A DNA stretch of 64,000 nt from Siderastrea radians (Eukaryota > Cnidaria > Anthozoa > Scleractinia > Rhizangiidae): NCBI GenBank assembly GCA_964017195.1, contig OZ024889.1, forward strand, positions 65,291,858-65,355,857, in the 5' to 3' direction. The position numbers and the translations under genes were made by a program. Every line of letters begins with the position of its first letter. Within the stretch, counting starts at the first letter, position 1. The notes beneath the pieces are model-generated. The model was not told the origin of the DNA. It was given only the letters and a program-made list of their open reading frames with translations, and did no database searches. Below, in pieces: positions 54,434-64,000 of this stretch.

Positions 54434-54599
54434 TTTTAGTGCTTTGTAACCGTACCAGAGCTTGGTAGCCTAGGCCTGTTACCAGGGTAACACGGACTTT
54501 TCAAGCTTTGAAAAGCTTTGCGATTTGTTACTTTTGTGGTGTCATTTTCTCTCGTTTAGACTAAAATAAAAGAAGCACCTGGTTGTACTTTGCAAGGAA
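54434..54599. promoter_or_regulatory. Bidirectional promoter with X-box (RFX site)
   Basis: The 166 bases between two divergent start codons contain GTTACCAGGGTAAC at 54478-54491, a perfect palindrome with a two-base spacer that fits the X-box consensus bound by RFX factors in ciliary gene promoters. The site lies 45 bases from the orphan start codon and 108 from the DNAI1 start codon, within the usual distance. Confidence 0.75.
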
Positions 54600-56751
54600 A
54601 TGAAGAAAGGGAATGTAAAAGCCGCGAAGACGGTGAGTTTGTTCCTCTTTTTGGGCAGTTAACACTGACAGCTTTCTGTCCGCCATGTTTGTTTTCTTGC
54701 TCCTGTGCTAGCTCAAAAGCTTAGATGTCTCTTAAAACTCACAGACACACAGCAGATTTACGAATTTTCTCTTTAAAAGGAATCCAAAACTCTAATAATT
54801 AACAAGGGTCTTTTTAAAGAGAACGTTTAGGTTTTCTGTATTAACAAGATTGTATGCGGCCAATCATCAATCTCAGCTGCAATCAATTACTATAATTGTG
54901 AAGTCCTCTTTCTAATGCAAAAGTTGGCTTGCTCAATGCTGGGTAAAGGTTTTTAAAGAACTCTTACAAACTTGTGCTTATAGTCAGAGATGATTATTAA
55001 TTTTGCACCCCTCTTCGTACTGATTTCCAGTGGGACCCCTAACCTACAGAACTCCAGCCCTGTGGCTTTCCTCACTTTTAGTGGTGCCGTGCTCTATAAA
55101 AAAAAATAACCGTCCACTATGAATGCACATGAAGATGATGAATTTATTACTTGATCGAGGTAAAATGCACTGTAAAAATGTCAAAAATATGTTTAAAAAA
55201 CCACTGTTTAAATGCCATTCTTGTTCACAATTTCAGCAGTCAGAATGGTTCACAGTTTTGTTTAGAAATCCAATGTTTTTCAGGTTGGAGTAGACAAAGA
55301 AAACGTCATCAGGAGTAGATTGTAGTTCGGATAGAACTGTTTTGAGTGCGTACAGTACATTACACGTGCCCAGTTAGTTTACCTAAAGTGTGCAGCAACA
55401 CTTAAAGAAATGACAGCCTAGCCATGCTGCCTAATGATGGAAAACCCTTTGAGAGGACTGGACTTTCAGTTTGCATGTGATAAAAATATGGATTGTAGGT
55501 ATAATACCTCATTACCAGCCGCATGTTTTTTGATTGCTTCGCTAAATTAGCAGCTGGTAATAAACAACCCCATGTGCAGTACGAAACGACAATTTATAGG
55601 CTCGAAAAAACAACACTCACTTGATCTAGAATAGTTAAAATTTCTAACTTTCGAATAAAATACACCAGTTGTCAATTAAGAATTAGAAAAAATACAATCT
55701 CAAAGTCAAAATGTTGAAAATTTATGCAAGAGATTTCACATGTTGTCTCGCACGTGAAATCAAACCACAACAGAGGATTTGTGTCTGTTTAGGTCAGATT
55801 ACTACTTTTCGAAATTTCATGGACGAAAATTCACAGGAGAGGAGACAGTAAGCTTTTCTAAATAATACATTTATTAATACACGCCTTTATTCATTTCTAA
55901 AAACCAAATGCGTTCAATTCTTTCTTCGAGGGAAGCTACGCGCAAGCGATTTCGCTCGAGGTGCAAGTTATTTTGAAGAGCATTTACTGATGCAAACTGT
56001 GCACGTTTTTCAAAACTTTTACAAAAACTTTAAGAAATACAAAGAATCCTTCAATTAAGAAGTTATTTCGGTAAAAATTTACAATCAAATGTGTAATTTA
56101 CTCTACCATAAACTCGTAGAAGTGCTTGAACATTTCCCAGAAAGTCCGTAGCTCGAAAAATCTCTTGCGGTGGAAGATTGTCCTTCGGTTTGACAAAACG
56201 GCTGTTCGTCCTCGAAAGATGTTTTCTTCGCTCTAAAAGCTCTAAATTCCATTGCTGACAGTGTAACTTGTCGAGTGTTTCTTAGAGCTTCTTCTTTCAA
56301 TTTTTAAGATTCAAAAGGTAATCCTTCCTTCCGAGAGTGAGATATTGCCATCTTGAAAATTCACGCGTGAAGAGCACGGCAGCCATTTTAAGTCAAATGT
56401 GATCTTCTTGGAGAGTGACAAGAAGTCTTCCCTTCTAGGACCCCCTCAAGCCTTCAATATATGCGCAGTAGGTGGATTCTGATTGGTTGAACATTCCCAA
56501 AGACAAATAGGACAAAAGGGGGCCAAAAAAGCCTTTCTAGGGGAGGCTGGGGCCAAAAGTAAACACATGCAAAATCAAGGCCGGCTCAGGCTGGCACGGA
56601 CGTTAATGGGATACTCTTCACAATTCTATGTTTAATATGTCTCAACAGGAGAAGAAACCTGGAGTTACTGCCTCCAATGCTGCTATTAAAACAACCAGCA
56701 AAACAGCTGCCATCAAAGTCAAGAAAAAGGTATAATAATAATAATCTTATG

Positions 56752-56807
<56 letters not shown>

Positions 56808-59800
56808 TTAGGGGGAAGTGCCCATGTGCAAAACATGTGGTTTACAGGAAGGTCCTCCATATACTGTCTTTTAATCTAACAGCAGATGAATGGTTGTTTA
56901 CAAATCCTGGGATTTAGTATTGATTTTGGTCATCTGGGACCTCCTAGGACAGAAATAAATGGTTGATTTGGCTCACTCTCCATCATTTGTAGTAAATTAT
57001 AATTATTATAATTATAATTTTTAATTTATAGTAAAATATAAATTATCATATAAATTATCATGGTAGATTGATAGGACAAAAGGGGGCCAAAAAAGCCTTT
57101 CTAGGGGAGGCTGGGGCCAAAAGCGAACACATGCAAAATCAAGGCTGGCTCAGGCTCAGGCATTGTGGATATTTTGCTCCTACCACTCATTGCTCACTGC
57201 TCACTCTCTAGGAGGACGATGATGTAACGCAGGTTGGAGAGGACTTGGATGAATGGATGCAGGTACGTGTAATAAAATTTCCTTTGTGCAAGTTTTTTAA
57301 AGGGGAAGTCGTGCTTAACTTGTTTAATGATTTATTTAATATTCAGACAGTGGTTAAACGTCAGTCAACATTTCATTTTGGAAATGCTTAGAACCAAGGG
57401 GACATTTCCTGAGTGCATGACATTTTTTTTCCTTACAGGAATCAAAAGAAAAATCATCTGCAGCCATTATTTCTCTTAGTTGTTTTTTTTTATTAATTAA
57501 TACAACGATAAACATCCCATTATGTCATTTACTGTAATTTTACTTCACTGACATGCATGGGCAGCTGCAAGCAAACTGTTAGTTTTGCGTTTGTTCAGCA
57601 GGATTAACCCAACATTCTATTCTCAACTTTGAAAGCAAAAGAGATATTTTTACAACTGCACTTAGAAAGTCAAGATGTAACACAACACCACTTTATTATA
57701 ATTTGCTTAATCAATGACTTCAAGGTCAGTCAACATTGCACTGGGTAGTGATTAGAGATCATGGGCTATTTGTTAAATGAAATTTTCTCATCTTACAGGG
57801 ACCATAAGATAAGTTATCATCTGCCATCATTTCTGTTAGTTTATTTTTAAATTATCTAGTTCCAAAGTCGAGTTTCTATCACTGTCACAGAGTTCACCTG
57901 CAAGTAGGTTAAAGGCACAGTATCCAATCTAATAGAATATGTTTTCTTAAGTATGACCAGGAAAATGTTGTAAGCGTACTTTGTCACATTGAAATAGAGA
58001 AAAAAAAGATTGTCAGAAATTATCATTAAAGCAAGGAACTATTTATTTTAAACTTGAGAGACAATAGGGGCTAAAAACTCCAATGTAAATTTTGACAATG
58101 TAACATGAAAATGAGGAAAATTAAATTTCAATGTTTTGGTGGGACATTGAACAGTTCATTTGCAATCACATTGAAATCAGGCTTATTGAAAACTTGGCAG
58201 TTCCTTCCTTTGTGCCACCCCCCTACCCTCTGTATATATAAGTGGTTTGCAAGGCAAAATGCTTACTTTTTTTCTGATAGTGTTGTACATTTTTAATTGT
58301 TTAGCCTAAACAGCTCATCAAGCCTGATGACCAACTTGAATTGACAGAAGCAGAGCTGAAGGAAGAGTTTACAAGAATCTTGACAGCAAACAACCCTCAT
58401 GCTCCAAACAATATTGTCCGCTACAGCTTCAAGGTAACACACTGTAATTAAGTGTTATATTTTATTCTGTGTTTTATGTTCTTGATAATTCTCTCAAAGC
58501 GTAGTCTTTAAATTTGTTGCCTGTGGATCTAACTTGTCGCAGAGCTTGCCTGAATCATGATGTGTGGTGTACAAATGTTCAGCAGTTGCACATCAGGCAA
58601 CATCATACAGCATAAAATCAAATTGTGTGCATGGCTTTTACTTTGCTTTGTTGGGGTCATTTACAAGAAGATCTACAATTTGAAAAGGTACAACACTGAA
58701 GAAAGTATTTGTCCCAGATTTCTTGGTGATTTCATAATTTGATCATTCAGCTGCAGCTACCATCTTGAATTTATTAGTAATAAGGCAAATAAAATCGTCC
58801 TTGGGAGATTTACAAAGCCACTGACTATCAGGTGGAGTGTGAAATATGCAAAGTTATAAAGCCAAGGCAGCGAACAAAATTAATTCACACCCAATTTCCC
58901 TGCCAGCAAAGTAATACAAAATACATATAAAGTTTGTTCTTTAAAAGATTTTGCCAGCAAAATGAAAGTACAGTATAAGAAAAGCATGGGAAAAAATGTT
59001 AAGTGTGGTACGTTTTCTTAAACGGTTCAAAGGTGTCCTATGGAATTAGAAGGATTTGTGTCAGTTAAGGAATTAGAAGGACTTATGTTAGTTAAAAGCA
59101 ATAAGGTAAACAGTGTTAATAGTCATGTCAATACAAAATCATAATAAAAAGCCACCAGACTAAGAATAAGCTTAAAGATGTAAGGTTATGGTCTATTTAT
59201 CTAGAACTCTCATGTCTGTCTTTTGACTTACATGCATGCAGCATAGAATTTTAATGAAAGGCAGATTTTTTTGTCTCACATAGTATTTTAAATCAATTAT
59301 ATCACTGGGTATTATGTTGCTCACGTATGGTTTGTCTGCATTATATTTTTTTATCATGGATCATCTGTTTAATAACCGTTTATCGTGATCTGTACAATAA
59401 TTGTAATTTCAAAATACTTAATACGTGTGGCTGTTTAATAATTATTTCTACAAACATTACAGTGTATATGGTGACCTTGCTCATTAATATTCACAGACAT
59501 TTTCCTGTTATTCTTAAGATGAGCTGTAGACAAGTGTCTTTAGTTTGGCATTTTTATTTTGATCAGTACTTTGTCGGCTTATTCTAACTTTTCCTTCTGG
59601 AGACCTGTTCAGATAGTTAACCATGGAGGTTTTGAGACCAAGACACAATTTTTAGACTGAGGAGTAATGAAAAGTGAATCATGAACAGATTTGCTGGAGA
59701 AGCAATTTTCAAAGTGCTGAGTGATGTTTTATAATCAGAAACAAGAGCGAGAGTTAGTGAAACTTGATGAGAGTTTAAACAGCCTGTGTCTCTGCTGCAG

Positions 59801-62262
59801 ACAAGTGCGGCTTTTTCACCTGTGATCAGAAAATGGTGGAGGAAAACAAATTCATTTGCAGTTGTCCTTTCCCACTATGGATGAATTACGTGTTTCCTTC
59901 ACAGTTTCATCATTAATTGCAAATCATGGTGATTAATTCATAGCCAGCAAACAATTTAGGAAAAATTCAGATCTGCACATGAAATTGTGATAAAGAGAAC
60001 TAATTTAATTAGGTGTGTATAATGTTATTTTAAGGAACTAGCACATAAGAATTGGTTGTCACACTACAGCCATGGTTTTGACTCAAATTTATCAAAAGAC
60101 GCTCTTGATCAATCCAGTCAAATATAGGAAGATTCAAACTCAGTGGGAACTTGTGCATGGCCACACTTTTCCCCTAGAAATTGAAATATCCAAGAAGGCT
60201 GATGCTTAGAGGAGCCATGTTGTAAAATGTCTGGTGCCTGTTTCTAAAATAGGCACCCCATATTGTGTCATTGGTTATCCTGGACTACCTGACACACATG
60301 TTTGGCCAAAGACTTGATGAGAACTGGTACATCAGTGTGAAGCAGGAAGCATGGGATCAGTTTGAACTCTCATCAGTTCGCGCCATTCTCACTCATGTTT
60401 GATCTGGGTTTATTAATTATCTATTATAGATGTTGATTCAGCTTACCAACTACGACTTAAATTTGTGACAATGACATTTTTTTCTTACCAGGAAAAATGT
60501 TACAAACCAACATCAAGTGTGGACCAACTGGCAATTCATTTTGCTCTTGATGGGTAGGAGATTAGAAATGTTTTAATCAAATTATGTTATTCCCTTTAAT
60601 TTTTGGCCATTTTCAAAAACAGTTCTATTGCATAAATTATCCTCCTTCTTCTCCTCCTCCTCCTCCCCCTTATCATCATCTTTGTCACCATTATCATCAT
60701 CATCATCATTGTTGTTTTTACCATAATTTCTTTCTCTCCACATCGAGAGAACAGGACCGTCAATCCTCTTCTTCCAAAATATGAATTATTTCTTTACCTG
60801 CGGTTTTCTTTTTAGGCAGCCATTGTGTGTAGGCACATGTTGCCACCTCATAAAATGGTCGTTTTTTTTTTGGGGGGGGGGGGGTTCATTTTCGTCGTCT
60901 TAAGTCACTGGATTTAGTCCTCTTAGTGTTGCATGGCCAACAGACTCAACTGCACATCAGGCTTACTAAGTGAATAGGTTACAACATTAGGTTGTTTTGC
61001 TAGCCTTGAATCTTCAAGACAATTTTCTCTTTTTATATAGTGTCCCTTTTCTCAATTTCGGAAAAGAACTCACTGGATTCCCATGAATATCTGAACTTCG
61101 CTGCCTTCAGTAATGAGGTTAATTAAATATTCAAAATGAAAATGGACCTTTGAACATCAATGGCATTGCTGTTATAAGAAGAGGCTGCAAGTAGCCTGCA
61201 CTCGTGCCATTAGGATCCAACTGGAACCCTTGCCTGTTAAAGGCTGAAAAATTCAAAACAACTATAAGACTGCACAATCGACTGCATATTTATGGAGAGA
61301 CATGTAGTTATCACATACTTATAATATTTTGACAGCAACAATAAGCAACAGTTATAGAATTATAGAGATCTTCCATTCATCCACAGCTTTATGCTACCGA
61401 ATTTAATTTCCTACTGCTCCAAGCTCTCTACAGGCCACATAGGCGCTCGGTGTTCTTTTTGGTTCACTAGTTACACTAAATCAATGCATGCAGCACGCTA
61501 TGAAAGGGTAACACAAAATTAGTCCATGTGTCATTCAGCGTCATTTCATCACCATGTTATGGAAGGTCAAGTATCGTGGGCTCAAAAAATCTCATCTTGT
61601 GCACGATAGCAACACGAAAAAAATGAAAACAATAAAAATAAAAATAATAAGAAAAACGGCTGGTATTCCTTGACTCGTCGCCGTATACAGGGCATGAGAA
61701 TTGAAGTAAACAGCTACAGTTTTACTTAACACACTTCAGAAACCGCATCAATTTTATCAGTTTTCAAAACCAATCTGTCAAATACCGGACATTCTCCTCG
61801 TGAATAGTCAGGATCAGGAGCCCATTATACCTGTCACGATTTTGATCACACAGTGCACAACTCACTATCTGTCACTGGTAAGAGGCCTTTCAGACGAAAA
61901 CAAGGTTTATGAGAAATCTTTAGCAGGGGAAAAGGGGAGGGGGGGGGGGTTGAGAGACTATCAGCTGCCTGTAAATTCTTCAGAATTTCTTGTTCAATAT
62001 TTGCTCACTGCCCCATTAACACCAAACACACAGTTCCTAACAACTGTCGTCTAATGTGTTACAGTATATATAATTATATATTTTGCTTGTACAGCTTTTG
62101 TTTATATACCTATCACTGTTCAACAAGTCTTTTTTTTCAGTGTGTAATGTACATATTAAATAATTTAATTTGTATCTTGTGATTCTTTGGTGTGCAGGAA
62201 TATGCTTCATAAAGACTCAGATGAGGCTAGAAGACAACAGGCAAGGCAAGGACAGGAAGAAG
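54600..62262 (+). CDS. DNAI1: Axonemal dynein intermediate chain 1, 5' part (partial gene)
   Basis: Six exons are visible: 54600-54632, 56649-56729, 57212-57262, 58305-58433, 60492-60553 and 62198-62262, about 140 residues; the gene continues past the right edge. DNAI1 is an intermediate chain of the outer dynein arm that powers ciliary beating. After a short Lys-rich, poorly conserved N-terminus, the exons give [68 protein letters not shown] and [10 protein letters not shown], colinear with the human protein. The WD40 propeller is encoded beyond the window. All junctions are GT-AG with continuous phase. The start codon is the first ATG downstream of the X-box promoter. Introns are large (up to 2.1 kb) and hold a microsatellite and an 86-bp direct repeat. 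Confidence 0.93.
56507..56592 (+). repeat. 86-bp direct repeat, copy 1 (before DNAI1 exon 2)
   Basis: From ATAGGACAAAAGGGGGCC to GGCTCAGGCT; matches 57071-57156 with about three substitutions. Confidence 0.9.
56735..56808. repeat. (ATA)n / (TAA)n microsatellite, DNAI1 intron 2
   Basis: An AAT-type trinucleotide run with one interruption, beginning six bases after the exon 2 donor. Confidence 0.95.
57071..57156 (+). repeat. 86-bp direct repeat, copy 2 (after DNAI1 exon 2)
   Basis: Near-identical partner of 56507-56592; the two lie 564 bases apart and flank exon 2 and the microsatellite. Confidence 0.9.
57263..58304. other. DNAI1 intron 3, tandem-like degenerate repeats
   Basis: 57350-57500 and 57720-57850 share phrases such as GTCAGTCAACATT, TTACAGGA and CATCTGC(A/C)(G/A)CCAT, suggesting an old partial duplication inside the intron. 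No coding sequence was seen. Confidence 0.35.
58434..60491. other. DNAI1 intron 4, nothing assigned
   Basis: It is AT-rich without a recognised gene or clear TIR element; short open frames (58557-58742, 59327-59587) have no family features. Confidence 0.5.
60640..60712. repeat. (TCC)n and (ATC)n microsatellite, DNAI1 intron 5
   Basis: Runs of CCTCCT then CATCATCATC. The proline/histidine-rich open frame across it is an artefact. Confidence 0.85.
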
Positions 62263-64000
62263 GTAACTTAAAGTTAAATGTCTTGCTGATATTAACTTTT
62301 CTCCATTATGTACTTTTTAAATTAGAGATGACTGCTGGATAAATGATTTGACCTAAAATTAACTAGCTTTTCTTCTTTAGTGAAACCTAAATATAAAACT
62401 ACAATTAATAACAAAGAAACTACTGTTATTGGTAACAGGTTGCTACAGCAGTACATAAAACTATTAAACATGCACACTTGGTACACATAAAGTTTTTCAG
62501 ATCTCTGTGTAGTAATGTTTTACACAAAAGTGAAAAAGGCTTGCTCAATGTTTGCACATAGTTTCAGGTTTTCATTAAACAGTTAATTTGATTGTTTAGC
62601 AAAAAATAGTGTAAGCACATGCATAACAAGTAGAACAATGTCACACAAAGCAATTGAAAGTTATTGGCCTGAATAACAAAACGCGTGTAAGATAAGCGTT
62701 AGAAAATGCACTCCTTGAAGCATGTTAATGCAAAAAACGTGCATGTGTTTTGCGTGTGGATTCGACGTTTATCTCTGAGCTGTACTGTATATGTAGTACA
62801 TGATGTATAAATACATTTAACTCATGGAATGACTATCCTGCAACCTGTAAGTTTTATTTCAAAGTTGAGCTTTTATTGGATCACTAAACAAAAATTATGT
62901 TGAAAAAACCCTTTTGTATTTAAGGGATATGAAACTTATGATTGTAAAAAATTACTAGTTTTATATCAATGAATTTCATAAGTAACATCAAATTTTTTTA
63001 TACCTAACATGTGATGTTGATCTAATGCACCTTTAATTAAACCAACAAGGCTTTGACGACTACCTGAGGCCAATGAGTTCTTTTTGTGAGTAAAGCTCTT
63101 TGTGTTTCTCAAATGCATGCTTTGCATGATAACTGTAAAACTGATAAATGTGATGTATGAAACCAACATAACTTGGTAAAATAATATTGTTTTAGTATTC
63201 ATTTGTTAAAAGGATTCATATTCTCTCAAGGTAAAATTTAAGTTGTAGGGTGATTCACACTGGTTTACAAAAAATGGGTGAATTTTGATTTATGTTTTGT
63301 TTGGCATAAAAATATATAGTACGCGCACTGTTTTAAGAGCTGCTAATTACCTGGAGGTTCGTCATTTTTAGTCTAGTGAAAGTTGTATTTTGCTTAGAAA
63401 AATATAAACGTTTGATACTTTATAATTGTTTTCTAATCACATATTCAATTAAATGACTTCTCAAGTTTTGCTACGTCTATCAATATTCCTTTTTGTGCTA
63501 ATTATAATCACCAGCAAACAGGTCAGGAAGCGGCCACACAGTACGCAGTCATGAAATCTGTTAGTTTCTTCCATGTCCATGTTCAATTTTACCAGTAAAA
63601 TACTAGTCACTAAAAAATAAATAATGAGCCTAGAAATGAAGCTTTGATCAAGGTTTAGTGAAATTTTGAGGACAGTTTTGAAGCTGAGGGCTTTGTCACT
63701 CCATGGAGCTGAGTGAGTGAAATATATCCTCTGTGGCATGGCCCATTAGAGGCATACCATTATGGCACCACAGATGAGAAAAATTGTTGGTAAATAAAAA
63801 ATTTTCAACAAACATTACATGTAAAAAACTATATATTTAACAGATCACCATTGCTACATAACTGGGGTGAGAGGGGGGGGAGGGCAAGATATATGAGGAG
63901 GTGCAAAGGCCTTTTTTTGCATTTGAAATTAGCGACATGGGCCTTTTCTGGGGATAGAAACTTTCTGAAAGATTTTGGCAGGACTTTTTTTATTTTATCA
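62263..64000. other. DNAI1 intron 6 to window end
   Basis: No further DNAI1 exon was recognised, so the next lies beyond 64000. AT-rich, with a G-rich run near 63870-63885. No other gene was seen. Confidence 0.5.

Noticed and set aside
60584..60784. Pro/His-rich 66-codon open frame
   Set aside because: Translation of a TCC/ATC microsatellite in a DNAI1 intron.

Overview
This window is animal nuclear DNA. The genes are split by many GT-AG introns, tRNA-derived SINEs and many small terminal-inverted-repeat (TIR) elements lie between and inside them, and there are Penelope-like retroelements carrying GIY-YIG domains and hammerhead-ribozyme cores. The conserved proteins are close to human orthologues. 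Together with the repeat types and an animal lipoxygenase gene, this suggests an anthozoan cnidarian such as a stony coral. That placement is inference; no rRNA or mitochondrial marker is present.

Layout. (1) 1912-4968, minus: 5' part of an HDHD5/CECR5-type HAD hydrolase gene, running out of the left edge. (2) 5406-25063, plus: a complete 28-exon UPF1/RENT1 gene, head-to-head with HDHD5; summed exons give 3387 nt (1128 residues). Its 5.9-kb first intron holds a damaged Penelope-like element with an inverted partial copy. (3) 25064-34543: about 9.5 kb of intergenic DNA packed with TIR elements; one of about 1 kb has a 7-8 bp target duplication and encloses an open HIRAN-like segment. (4) 34544-45516, plus: a 12-exon gene reconstructed by splice phase that encodes a 721-residue protein with a hydrophobic leader, an EMI domain and an arachidonate-type lipoxygenase catalytic domain, with no PLAT domain seen. 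This fusion is the most unusual item in the window. (5) 47553-51955, minus: a complete four-exon mitochondrial phenylalanyl-tRNA synthetase gene (FARS2), tail-to-tail with the lipoxygenase gene. (6) 53939-54433, minus: an unrecognised 164-residue acidic protein. (7) 54600-62262 and beyond, plus: 5' part of the axonemal dynein intermediate chain gene DNAI1, running out of the right edge. Genes 6 and 7 share a 166-bp promoter with a perfect palindromic X-box (RFX site), which ties both to cilia.

How the genes relate: UPF1 is the nonsense-mediated decay helicase, FARS2 charges mitochondrial tRNA-Phe, and DNAI1 builds outer dynein arms. They are unrelated housekeeping or ciliary genes and form no operon-like unit. 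The two head-to-head pairs (HDHD5/UPF1 and the orphan gene/DNAI1) probably share regulatory DNA. Exon coordinates were assigned by eye from splice consensus, reading-frame continuity and remembered family similarity; no transcript evidence was available.
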